A stretch of 51,703 nucleotides of DNA from Candidatus Uhrbacteria bacterium. GTDB taxonomy: Bacteria > Patescibacteriota > Patescibacteriia > UBA9934 > GWF2-40-263. This document shows positions 34,409 through 43,460 of this stretch, piece after piece. The translations under genes were made by a program, and so were the position numbers. The stretch is from assembly GCA_016188475.1 (NCBI GenBank), contig JACPHT010000008.1, positions 98,489-150,191 of the forward strand. Reading direction: 5' to 3'. Positions within the stretch are counted from its first letter, which is position 1, and every line of letters starts with the position of its first letter. Below the pieces are notes generated by a model. The model searched no databases and was not told the origin of the DNA. It saw nothing but the letters and a program-made list of their open reading frames with translations.

Positions 34409-35443
34409 CTATTTCCATGGTGTATTTTCTCGACCGAAATATCCGTACACTGCCATTTGTCGATAAATTGGCTGACAAAGTTTCAAACGTTCAACAATCG
34501 CTTCAGGACGAAAATCGAATTTTTGTTTCACAATCTGCGTCAGATCAGTTCTACCACCTTTTGCCTCACGCCTATTGCATATTGCCTCAATATGAATCGG
34601 TTCTGCTTTGCCAATTGAATATACAACGTTTACCAAAACCGAATCAGCCAAACCTTGTTCAATAAGATCGCGCGCAACATATCTTGCAAAATACGAACCA
34701 GCGCGTTCTGCTCGCAGTGGATTTTTTCCAACAAACGATTTGTCGCTGTTAGGAATAAGTCCACCATAAGTATCAACACAAATTTTTCGTCCGCTTGCGC
34801 CTGAATCACTACGAAACCCAGCAACAGTAAATTCTCCAATAGGATTGATAAAAATCTGCACAGCGTCTTCACCAATCATTGGTATGATAAGACGTTCGAG
34901 TAATGCTGTTTTTACGTCTCGCGGCTCAATATTTACATGATGCGAGGCTAAAACTGTTATTGATTTCACATGATCACCTTGCATTGTAATTTGAACTTTT
35001 CCATCGGGCTTCATCCATGAAAACTTTGGATCGATTTTACGCAAGTCATCCAACCCGCGTGCAAGCGTATGTGCGAACACAACAGATTTTGGCAGGCGTT
35101 CGCGAGTTTCGTTTGTCGCATATCCATTTATCACAACAGTATCAAGCACGCCATTTTTCACATGTTTCATTTCTTCAGACTGCATCTCTATATTCACAAA
35201 AACTTCAATATCATCCTGATAACCGATTTCCTGATATACCTTTTTAGCAAGCGCACCAACATCAAAATCAGCGCTTGAATTTACCTCGCCACCGATCATC
35301 AACATTCCGTGAGCTCCAAAAACATGAATATCAACACTTGCATGCACATCGCGGCGAATATATTCATCAACAATAGCTTCAGCAATTTGATCGCAGACTT
35401 TGTCAGGTTGACCCATTGTCACTGATTCAACAGTTTTGAGCAT
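34409..35443 (-). CDS. metK: S-adenosylmethionine synthetase
   Basis: ESVTMGQPDKVCDQIAEAIVDEYI...FINPIGEFTVAGFRSDSGASGRKICVDTYGG...KNPLRAERAGSYFARYVARD. Confidence 0.93.
   Translation of the reverse strand: MLKTVESVTMGQPDKVCDQIAEAIVDEYIRRDVHASVDIHVFGAHGMLMIGGEVNSSADFDVGALAKKVYQEIGYQDDIEVFVNIEMQSEEMKHVKNGVLDTVVINGYATNETRERLPKSVVFAHTLARGLDDLRKIDPKFSWMKPDGKVQITMQGDHVKSITVLASHHVNIEPRDVKTALLERLIIPMIGEDAVQIFINPIGEFTVAGFRSDSGASGRKICVDTYGGLIPNSDKSFVGKNPLRAERAGSYFARYVARDLIEQGLADSVLVNVVYSIGKAEPIHIEAICNRREAKGGRTDLTQIVKQKFDFRPEAIVERLKLCQPIYRQMAVYGYFGRENTPWK
34556..34594. repeat. GGCAATAGGC-type repeat in frame inside metK
   Basis: Minus strand GAGGCAATATGCAATAGGCGTGAGGCAAAAGG encodes EAICNRREAKG; same words as 8096-8121 and 8486-8514. 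Confidence 0.65.
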
Positions 35444-35517
35444 AGCTAGCACACTCTACCACTCCATCACTTAATCACTCCATAACTTTCTTCAACCACT
35501 TATCCACAGCGCACCTA

Positions 35518-35563
35518 TTGCGTTCGATTTTTGTTCGATATATCATACGAACATAAAGCGAAC
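35518..35563 (+). promoter_or_regulatory. lexA promoter with nested double-dyad operator (candidate SOS box)
   Basis: TTGCGT-17-TATCAT overlapped by GTTCG-6-GTTCG-10-CGAAC-6-CGAAC. Confidence 0.7.
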
Positions 35564-35614
35564 AATTAAAATCTAGGTGACTATAACTTCTCCAGCTTCT
35601 TTGACTTCTCTCCT

Positions 35615-36229
35615 ATGCCTCCACTAACAAAAAAACAAGCAGAAATTCTGGTCTACATTCGTTCATACATAAAAAATCGAGGCTACGCACCGTCATACAG
35701 AGAAATCGGTGAACACTTTGGACTTTCCTCCCCTGCCACTGTTCATACTCATATTCAAAGTCTTGTTGAAAAAGGAGAAATAACAGTCGGTGATGAAGGA
35801 GAAGCGAGATCAATCGAACTTGTATCGTCGGAACAAGATGAGCCTTCGGTTCTTTTGCCAATGCTTGGTTTAATTACAGCCGGAGAACCAATCGAAGCTG
35901 TTGAAGATCGAGAAACAATGGCAGTTCCAGCAACTTTTGTGCTTGATGAAGCAAATTCATTTGTTCTTCGTGTAAAAGGACGTTCAATGATCGAAGATGG
36001 AATTTTAGATGGCGATTTTGTTGTCATTGAACGCAATCCATCACCTAAAAACGGAGAAGTGGTTGTCGCATTGCTTGATAACGCTTACGCAACTCTGAAA
36101 CGATTCTATAGAGAACAAAAACGTATACGTCTTCAGCCAGCGAACAGTTCAATGAATCCTATATTTGTAAAAGATTGTATTATTCAGGGCGTGGTTCGCG
36201 CAGTTATTCGGCAATTCAGGCCGGTGTAA
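35615..36229 (+). CDS. lexA: LexA repressor
   Basis: LTKKQAEILVYIRSYIKNRGYAPSYREIGEHFGLSSPATVHTHIQSLVEKG; catalytic VKGRSMIEDGILDGDFVVIE. Confidence 0.96.
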   Translation: MPPLTKKQAEILVYIRSYIKNRGYAPSYREIGEHFGLSSPATVHTHIQSLVEKGEITVGDEGEARSIELVSSEQDEPSVLLPMLGLITAGEPIEAVEDRETMAVPATFVLDEANSFVLRVKGRSMIEDGILDGDFVVIERNPSPKNGEVVVALLDNAYATLKRFYREQKRIRLQPANSSMNPIFVKDCIIQGVVRAVIRQFRPV

Positions 36230-36329
36230 AAATCATTATAAACATTTTTGGAGCGTAACAGAAAAATCACTTCACGTGAGGCGGTTTTAGAATTGCTAAT
36301 CAATTTATTAAAAACTAAACCATACCACT

Positions 36330-36482
36330 ATGTCTGCCACAACACTGCGATACCATAATCTAACACTATCATTTCTTCCAACACGAAGAGATCGTAAAGT
36401 ACTAAACCGTTTACGCACACTTCGTCTATACACGAGCCGCCGACGTATGAAACAAATTTGCCGTCACTATATTTCAGCTTAG
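36330..36482 (+). CDS. small basic protein (50 aa), hypothetical
   Basis: MSATTLRYHNLTLSFLPTRRDRKVLNRLRTLRLYTSRRRMKQICRHYISA; below ORF-track cutoff; between lexA and dinB. Confidence 0.35.
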   Translation: MSATTLRYHNLTLSFLPTRRDRKVLNRLRTLRLYTSRRRMKQICRHYISA

Positions 36483-36547
36483 TTTGTCTTTCGTGTTCCA
36501 GTCTCTCCAGCTTCTTCATCTTCTTTAACTTCTTCAGCTTTTCTTCT

Positions 36548-36790
36548 ATGCATGAATTTCTAAACGATCAGATTGATGTAATTGCTTCATTCTGCCAAAA
36601 TCGCGTGATTCCAAAGCGGATCCGATGGAATGAACGTGATTATGATATTTCAAATGTAAATCTTGTACATACTGCGAGAGAAGGTCAAAAACGAATTTTC
36701 TATTTCTCTGTTTCTGATAATACAAATTACTTCAAACTAAAACTCGATCCTGAATATCTAGAGTGGCATTTGGTTGAACTATATAATTAG
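36548..36790 (+). CDS. hypothetical 80-aa protein upstream of dinB
   Basis: MHEFLNDQIDVIASFCQNRVIPKRIRWNERDYDI...LEWHLVELYN; short spacing to dinB. Confidence 0.65.
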   Translation: MHEFLNDQIDVIASFCQNRVIPKRIRWNERDYDISNVNLVHTAREGQKRIFYFSVSDNTNYFKLKLDPEYLEWHLVELYN

Positions 36791-36804
36791 AACCACAAAT
36801 AAAC

Positions 36805-38022
36805 ATGTCTAGAATTATCCTTCATATTGACATGAATTCTTATTTTGCATCGGTTGAACAACAAGCAAATCCTTTTTTGCGTGGTAAACCACTCGGTATA
36901 ACAGGAAAACATCAAGAACGTTCGGTTATAGCAGCAGCATCGATCGAGGCAAAAAAACTTGGCGTAAAAACAGCAATGTCAACATGGGAAGCAAAACGCA
37001 TATGTCCATCATTGATTCTATATCCAGGTGATCCAGAAAAATATTCATACATTACAAGTCAATTTAATTCCATATTCAGTGAATACACAAATTATGTTGA
37101 ACAATTTAGCATTGATGAGTGTTTTTTGGATTTAAGCAAAACTGTCGCCGATTATCTTGAAGCAATTGTTCTTGCACAAACAATAAGAGAACGAATCAAA
37201 AAAACTTGTGGCGAAAAAATCACATGTTCCATTGGAATTGCGCCAAATAAACTAATTGCAAAACTTTGTTCAGAACAAGTAAAGCCAAATGGTATTACTA
37301 CAGTTTGCAAACAAAATGTTTTGAAATTCCTTGATACTTGTAAATTAAGGGACTTATGTGGGATCGGTAACAGAATAGAAAACCGACTTGGCTCTCTTGG
37401 AATCAATACTTTTGACCAATTAAGAAAATTTCCACTTGAAAAACTCGTAAACGAATTCAATTCATACGGATACTGGTTGCACGAATCCGCTCATGGACTT
37501 AACGATTCTCCTGTCATAAATACGCGCGAAGAACCAAAATCAATCGGTCACTCATACACACTTTCAGAAAATACTGAGGACAAAAATGAAATGAAAAATT
37601 GTTTATTGGGACTTTCTGATCGTGTTGCGTGGCGCCTCAGAAACGAAGGATTTGTAGCAAGATGTGTTCACGTAATTATTCGATATTCAGATTTTACAAC
37701 AATGGCACAACAACAAACATTCACAGAACCAACTTCAAATGGCTTAATGCTATTCAAAATCGCATGGCAAATTATTGAAAAATGGCTAGATGTATCAAAA
37801 CCAGTGCGCTTGTTAGGCCTTTCAGCTTCAACACTTTCAAAAGGAAACGAATATCAATCATTATTTAAAAAGGAACGCAAAGTGCGTTCACTTCAAAAAT
37901 CACTTGATAAAATTCAAAACCGGTACGGTTCTGACGCTTGGACACGCGCATCTTTGATTGGTGTTCACTTTAAAAAAAGATCGAGTGGTTTTCATTCACC
38001 AAATTCACCCTCAACAATGTGA
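36805..38022 (+). CDS. dinB: DNA polymerase IV (Y-family)
   Basis: ILHIDMNSYFASVEQQANPFLRGKPLGI...SIDECFLDLS...CSIGIAPNKLIAKL. Confidence 0.95.
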   Translation: MSRIILHIDMNSYFASVEQQANPFLRGKPLGITGKHQERSVIAAASIEAKKLGVKTAMSTWEAKRICPSLILYPGDPEKYSYITSQFNSIFSEYTNYVEQFSIDECFLDLSKTVADYLEAIVLAQTIRERIKKTCGEKITCSIGIAPNKLIAKLCSEQVKPNGITTVCKQNVLKFLDTCKLRDLCGIGNRIENRLGSLGINTFDQLRKFPLEKLVNEFNSYGYWLHESAHGLNDSPVINTREEPKSIGHSYTLSENTEDKNEMKNCLLGLSDRVAWRLRNEGFVARCVHVIIRYSDFTTMAQQQTFTEPTSNGLMLFKIAWQIIEKWLDVSKPVRLLGLSASTLSKGNEYQSLFKKERKVRSLQKSLDKIQNRYGSDAWTRASLIGVHFKKRSSGFHSPNSPSTM

Positions 38023-38501
38023 ACTAATGGATCTTTACTCCCACCAAACTCCTGACGAGTAATCACAATTTTAGTATAACCAAAATAATCATTCTTATCC
38101 TGTGACTCCCAAACCAAAACAAAATCGCCGTCATCATTTGTCACCATCTCACCTAAAGAAAAATATCCATATGGAATTTTCCGCACAAGCCAAACATTGT
38201 AATAAAAAACTTCACGATCAATCTCCGGAAGTCGAGATTTTGTCTCAAAAAAATAATGTTCGTCCTTCAGTCCACGACGCGCCTGTCCAACATCGTCCAG
38301 TGACCCAACCAGAAATAGTTGTCCTGTTTTGGACTCCGTATCAATGGCCCCATTAAGCACGGCTTGTGAAACAGGATCTGGTTTCAAAACATCTGCAATC
38401 GAATCAATACGATTCTCGACAGTATTTTTTGGTTGTCTAAACCAAACAACGGAAACAATAAACAAAACAACAAGAGCAACAATTATTATTCCTGTTTTCA
38501 T
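37992..38501 (-). CDS. hypothetical single-TM protein
   Basis: N-terminal TM; overlaps uvrD stop/start region. Confidence 0.55.
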   Translation of the reverse strand: MKTGIIIVALVVLFIVSVVWFRQPKNTVENRIDSIADVLKPDPVSQAVLNGAIDTESKTGQLFLVGSLDDVGQARRGLKDEHYFFETKSRLPEIDREVFYYNVWLVRKIPYGYFSLGEMVTNDDGDFVLVWESQDKNDYFGYTKIVITRQEFGGSKDPLVHIVEGEFGE

Positions 38502-40522
38502 AATTCATCAACACTTCTTAAAAAACTTTTTCTTTTTCCATTTATCTCTCCGGTTCTTTCTCCAAGTTCGTCAAAAACGATAGCCACCTCATTTTGTTCG
38601 ATTTTGTTTTTATTCACGTTGTGAAACAATTTCTTTGGCAACTCTTGCAAAAACAAGGAAGGTTGCAGAACAAAATATAATTCACCACCACTTGTCATAG
38701 GGTAAGTATAATAAAGTTTTTTTCGCGCGCGCGTTGTTGCGACATAAAACAATCGTCGCTCTTCTTCAAGACCACCATCTTCATTCATTGAACGCGGACT
38801 TGGAAATTTTCCATCAACAACATGGATAACAAATACTGCGTCCCATTCCAATCCCTTAGCTTGATGAATCGTCGATAATACAATCTGCTCTTGATTCGTA
38901 TTATCGGAATTATCTTTTGCAACACCATATTCATCTGTCAGTGACAACTCGGAAAGAAACTTAGTCAAATCAGATGACTCTTCAGCAAACAAAGCAAATT
39001 GTTCCAAATCATCCAAACGATCTTTGAAATCCGAATATTCTGTTTCTATGAAAGAACGGTAATCACCTTCCGTAACAATACGAATAAGATCTGAAGGCGA
39101 AGACTGCGAAATCAGTTCCCGCAAAATGCCAGTCAAAGATGACCACGCTGAAAGAGCTTTTTTTGGAAGAGAGATATCCATTGCACAGACTTGTGAAAGA
39201 TCTCCAACCGATTGAATATTCAAAATTATCTTTTGCGCAGTTACGATTCCAATCCCATGTTGATGCCCAAGAACTCGAAGCCACGCCGCTTCATCTTTTG
39301 GATTTGCCTTCAAACGCAAATACGCCAATACATCTTTCACATGAGCGCGCGCAAAAAACCTCAAACCTCCTCTATACTCATACGGAATGTCTCGCTTCAT
39401 TAATTCAAACTCAAGCGCTTGAGAATGAAACGCCGCTCGAAACAAGACCGCAATCTCACTTAAAGGCACACCATCTTCAATCAACTTACCTATCTCTTTT
39501 GTTATGTATTGAGCCTCTTTTATACCGTTTGCAAGTCCGGTAAGTCTAGGTTTTTCAAGTGATGGACAAATTGACTTGAGATCTTTTTTAAATTGATCAA
39601 AATTATTTCCAATCGAATAATTTGCAATATCCAAAATTTCAGGTGTTGAACGATAGTTTGTTGTCAAGCGAAATGTTTTCGCGCTTGGATACATCTTTGT
39701 AAAATCCAAAATGTTCCGAATACATGCAGCGCGAAATGAATATATCGATTGTGCATCATCGCCAACAACAAGGATATTTTTGTGCGTCGCGCTTAACAAT
39801 CTTACAAGATTTGCCTGAATAATATTTGTATCCTGATATTCATCAACAAGCACATACCGAAACTGATTAGAAAATTGTTCACAAATGTCTGGATTTTCAA
39901 CAAGTAATTTCTGGAGATTTAACAACAGATCATCAAAATCCATTGCATCGGCATTGCGTTTGTGTTGAGCGTATACTTCAACAAGTCGATCAAAAACGGA
40001 ATACAAAGAAAAAAAATTTGTATTTCTGTTTTCTAAAACAGACCTTACTGGAACTGATGCATTGCGCGCATAACTCAAAATTGAAGCAACGTTTGCTGGT
40101 GATGGAAAACGACGTTCCTTTGTGTCAACATTCATTTCTTTCAAACATGTTTTGATCAGCGAGTTCGTATCTTCTTGATCAAGAATCGTAAAATTTTGTG
40201 TGTACCCAATTTTATGCGCATACAAACGCAACATCCGATTTGCTATCGAATGAAAAGTTCCGCCCCACAAACCTTTCAAATCTTTTCCGGCCAATTTCGC
40301 AACTCGAGTAAGCATTTCTTTCGCGGCTTTGTTTGTAAATGTTAAAAGCAAAATCTGTTGTGGCAAAACTCCATGTTCGAGCAAATACGCAACTCTATAT
40401 GTAATAGTGCGTGTTTTCCCAGAACCAGCGCCTGCCAAAACCAAAACAGGCCCATCTCCATGAAGCACAACTTCGAGCTGTTGTTTATTTAAGTCCTTTT
40501 CGTAATCAATAAACGCAGACAT
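38498..40522 (-). CDS. UvrD/PcrA-family DNA helicase
   Basis: LNKQQLEVVLHGDGPVLVLAGAGSGKTRTITYRVAYLL...VDEYQDTN...VVGDDAQSIYSFRAA...STIHQAKGLEWDAVFV. Confidence 0.96.
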   Translation of the reverse strand: MSAFIDYEKDLNKQQLEVVLHGDGPVLVLAGAGSGKTRTITYRVAYLLEHGVLPQQILLLTFTNKAAKEMLTRVAKLAGKDLKGLWGGTFHSIANRMLRLYAHKIGYTQNFTILDQEDTNSLIKTCLKEMNVDTKERRFPSPANVASILSYARNASVPVRSVLENRNTNFFSLYSVFDRLVEVYAQHKRNADAMDFDDLLLNLQKLLVENPDICEQFSNQFRYVLVDEYQDTNIIQANLVRLLSATHKNILVVGDDAQSIYSFRAACIRNILDFTKMYPSAKTFRLTTNYRSTPEILDIANYSIGNNFDQFKKDLKSICPSLEKPRLTGLANGIKEAQYITKEIGKLIEDGVPLSEIAVLFRAAFHSQALEFELMKRDIPYEYRGGLRFFARAHVKDVLAYLRLKANPKDEAAWLRVLGHQHGIGIVTAQKIILNIQSVGDLSQVCAMDISLPKKALSAWSSLTGILRELISQSSPSDLIRIVTEGDYRSFIETEYSDFKDRLDDLEQFALFAEESSDLTKFLSELSLTDEYGVAKDNSDNTNQEQIVLSTIHQAKGLEWDAVFVIHVVDGKFPSPRSMNEDGGLEEERRLFYVATTRARKKLYYTYPMTSGGELYFVLQPSLFLQELPKKLFHNVNKNKIEQNEVAIVFDELGERTGEINGKRKSFLRSVDEL

Positions 40523-40552
40523 AAAGCTAAGCTATTGTATCACATCAAAAAA

Positions 40553-40585
40553 GACCCCCGCACCTTTTCACAAAGGTGCGGGGTC
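40553..40585 (-). terminator. intrinsic terminator; same stem as 20796-20823
   Basis: GACCCCCGCACCTTTTCACAAAGGTGCGGGGTC with minus-strand TCTTTTTT; overlaps the stop codon of the upstream gene. Confidence 0.85.
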
Positions 40586-41855
40586 AGAGAGGTTTGCACG
40601 CAGTCTTCAAGTCGTTATACAACGACGGAAGAAAAACGCCTCCTTCACCTCGAAGGTTGGTCAAACAAGAAAGCACACTGCCAACAACGGTTGGCAACAC
40701 ATCTGTCTCGAAGTCTGTGTCGATATGAACTCCTGTAACAGGATCTTGATTGGTCAAGGTGCGATGCACTTCATCGAGTTCTTCTGTAAAAAGACGGATC
40801 TGATCAGCAGATAGAACTTCGACGTTGTGAACATGAGAACTGACAACTATCAAAACCTCTTCAAGACGCCAGTGTTGTTCAAGCAAAATCATCGAACGAT
40901 AGATTTTGCCAAAAAGCAAACGAACGCGTTCTAGATGTTGAGTGTTGCGCTTATCTGCTGTGTCATGCAAAAGTTCAGCCGCCTCTTCAAGCTCACTCAC
41001 AACGTGATTGAATACTCGTGTGAAAGTTCTAACTTGCACTGTTTTGAGAAACCGTATATAGTCACTGATTCGATTTGCGCGAATACGCAGTGACTTAGGT
41101 GTACGATTTTGTCCAAAGATATCGCTTGCTTGAAGAGCTTCTTGCGTGGCACGACGGATACTGCGGCATTCGGTCTGCAGCTGATCAATGACATATTCCA
41201 GAACAACTGCCCGCCAATCCATTCGTCTTCCGATTCCACGAACTTGTTGAGTCCGAGCTTCAAGCGAACGATCAACAGCACAACATACCAACGGGATCAT
41301 GGTTGTGTTTCTTCTTCCAAGCGAATCTGTGAGAGTTGAAATCTTAACAAATCGTTTAAGAGCATCAATCTTGATCTCTGATTTGTCACGTTCGTGCTCT
41401 CTGATACGACGTTCAGCCTGCCAGACGAATTGCTCTTCTTGTTCCTTTGTTGCGCGATGAAGCGTCCATGAAGTTCGAAGCAACCAGTCTGTGTCTATTT
41501 TCCAACGTCTAAGTTCAGGGATTTCGATCTCGTTATATCTACCGTACACGCGTCCGATTCCACGACGCGCATCAAAGATGCTTTTGTAACGAACAAACAC
41601 TTGCTCGGATGGTTCTGTTGTGTCTCCACCCTTTCGCCGAGTCAAATCAAGGTTTCGAGAAAGTATATCACCCGCTCTCAATCCTTGTCCGTCTTCAAGT
41701 ACAACATATAAACAGCCATTGACGAGCACGACCACTTTTATAGATTCGATGGTCGTTTGCTCATTAGACTTTCCGTTTGCGACTCGTAAAGGTCTTTCGA
41801 CTGTGACCGGATTTTTTATATCCGGCCAAACTACACCTGTCTCCAAGTAGTACAT
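40584..41855 (-). CDS. orphan hypothetical protein (423 aa, charged, helical)
   Basis: Long open frame flanked by its own terminator; no family recognised. Confidence 0.7.
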   Translation of the reverse strand: MYYLETGVVWPDIKNPVTVERPLRVANGKSNEQTTIESIKVVVLVNGCLYVVLEDGQGLRAGDILSRNLDLTRRKGGDTTEPSEQVFVRYKSIFDARRGIGRVYGRYNEIEIPELRRWKIDTDWLLRTSWTLHRATKEQEEQFVWQAERRIREHERDKSEIKIDALKRFVKISTLTDSLGRRNTTMIPLVCCAVDRSLEARTQQVRGIGRRMDWRAVVLEYVIDQLQTECRSIRRATQEALQASDIFGQNRTPKSLRIRANRISDYIRFLKTVQVRTFTRVFNHVVSELEEAAELLHDTADKRNTQHLERVRLLFGKIYRSMILLEQHWRLEEVLIVVSSHVHNVEVLSADQIRLFTEELDEVHRTLTNQDPVTGVHIDTDFETDVLPTVVGSVLSCLTNLRGEGGVFLPSLYNDLKTACKPL

Positions 41856-41940
41856 CTTTCCCTCACACGAATCCCGAATTGATCGGGAAGGTCAAACTAC
41901 TTGAAAGCAACAAAAATGTCAAAAAAGATGACGTTTATTA

Positions 41941-42015
41941 TTGTTGCCTATTCGACTCCGGTAATTATTGCCTGAGCCGGTCGAAGGCTATAATTGCCTC
42001 CGCTCAGGGAATATA
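41941..42015. repeat. family-1 palindromic repeat
   Basis: ttgttgcctattcgactccggtaattattgcctgagccggtcgaaggctataattgcctccgctcaggga. Confidence 0.75.
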
Positions 42016-42061
42016 GTGCTGCCGCTTTTTGTAATTATTGTATTATTGGATAACGACAATT

Positions 42062-43087
42062 TTACTTAAGGTACTTGTACTTGTTTGCTATGTGATCATC
42101 AAACGTTTTTGAGTAAATAACCTGTCCTGCTGGAGTTGTTAAAAAATATAAATCATTTGACGCACTTGGATTGAGCACTGCCTGAATCGCGTTCATGCCT
42201 GGATTGCTGATTGGTCCAGGAGGAAGCCCAAGAAACTTGTATGTGTTATATGGCGAATCAATTTTACTGTCAGTGATCGAAACGGAACTATCTTGTTTTC
42301 CAGTTACAAAATTTACAGTTGAATCTGCCTGAAGCGCCATGCCTATTTTTAGTCTGGTTAAAAAAATTCCTGCAACATGCGCCATGTCTTCTTTTGATCT
42401 AACTTCTCGTTCAACAATCGAAGCAAGTGTCAGCACTTGATGAAACGTCATTCCATTTTGCATTACTAAATGATCAGGAACAATAATATTATTTTCAGCC
42501 AGCCGTCGCTTCAAAGTTATTATCATTGTTTCAGCGATCGTTTTTGCATCAGCATCTTTTCGAAAACGATATGTGTCTGGAAAAAGGTAACCTTCGAGTC
42601 CTTGACCGGAAGGAATTCCGGAAAGGATATCTTGTTGTTCTGTAAAATCATTCGCGGAGTTTGTGACAGAATCCCAATCCGCTACTGAAATTTGTGAAAA
42701 ATTTTTCTCAACTTCTTGCCCTATTTGTTGAAGCGAAAATCCTTCCGGAATTGTAAGCTGAATTTCTTGCGCTTGAGCATTTGTCAGTGACGCAACGATT
42801 TTTTTAAATGACATTTGTGGTTTCAAAACAAACACTCCAGCTTGAAGTGAGGATTGCGCATTTGCAAACTTTGTATAAGTCTTAAAAAGGAAACGGCTTG
42901 AGATAATCTTATTTTTTTTCAAAAGTTTAGAAATCGCGTCCACAGATGAACCTTCAGGAATTTCAACTTTTATTTCTGTTGCATCACGATCTGGAGACAA
43001 AAAATACGAATCCCAGACAAAAGAACCCGAGAGCGCAATCCCCACCAAAATTCCGATCCCTAAAATGAGTCCAATTATTCGAAGCAT
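42062..43087 (-). CDS. mltG: endolytic transglycosylase MltG
   Basis: IPEGSSVDAISKLLKKNKII...EGFSLQQIGQ...EGYLFPDTYRF...LASIVEREVRSKEDMAHVAGIFLTRL...SPYNTYKFLGLPPGPISNPG. Confidence 0.96.
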   Translation of the reverse strand: MLRIIGLILGIGILVGIALSGSFVWDSYFLSPDRDATEIKVEIPEGSSVDAISKLLKKNKIISSRFLFKTYTKFANAQSSLQAGVFVLKPQMSFKKIVASLTNAQAQEIQLTIPEGFSLQQIGQEVEKNFSQISVADWDSVTNSANDFTEQQDILSGIPSGQGLEGYLFPDTYRFRKDADAKTIAETMIITLKRRLAENNIIVPDHLVMQNGMTFHQVLTLASIVEREVRSKEDMAHVAGIFLTRLKIGMALQADSTVNFVTGKQDSSVSITDSKIDSPYNTYKFLGLPPGPISNPGMNAIQAVLNPSASNDLYFLTTPAGQVIYSKTFDDHIANKYKYLK

Positions 43088-43109
43088 ATTTGAAAAAATT
43101 TTATATTTT

Positions 43110-43273
43110 CAGACCGTTCGGTTCCTCTGTTCTTGACCGCCGCAGTGTGTCGAATAGGAAAACCAGTGTTCGTGGCGGCGGCTTATTTCTCGACGGCGTG
43201 GATCGACGGTATTGACCAAACGGTCGTACTAGCCGTCTGCGAATGTCGGCGAACAGAGGATCCGAACGATCTG
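43110..43273. mobile_element. ~164-bp terminal-inverted-repeat structured element, inverted relative to the 20.6-kb copy
   Basis: CAGACCGTTCGGTTCCTCTGTTC ... GAACAGAGGATCCGAACGATCTG; internal hairpins CGCCGC/GTGGCGGCG and GACGG..GACC-AAAC-GGTC..CCGTC. Confidence 0.7.
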
Positions 43274-43460
43274 TAAAAACCTTCCTCTTTAGTATCAAAT
43301 CAAACAATTAAATACATTAAGTTCACAAGAGACAGTTACGGGACGCTTTTTCTACCTCTACTTCTATGTATAAGGCCAAGAAAAAGTCGGCCCGTCTGTC
43401 TCTGCTGCAACAAACGATGGTGATAAGATGAGTGAAGAAAACAAAGCACTTGAAAATCCA

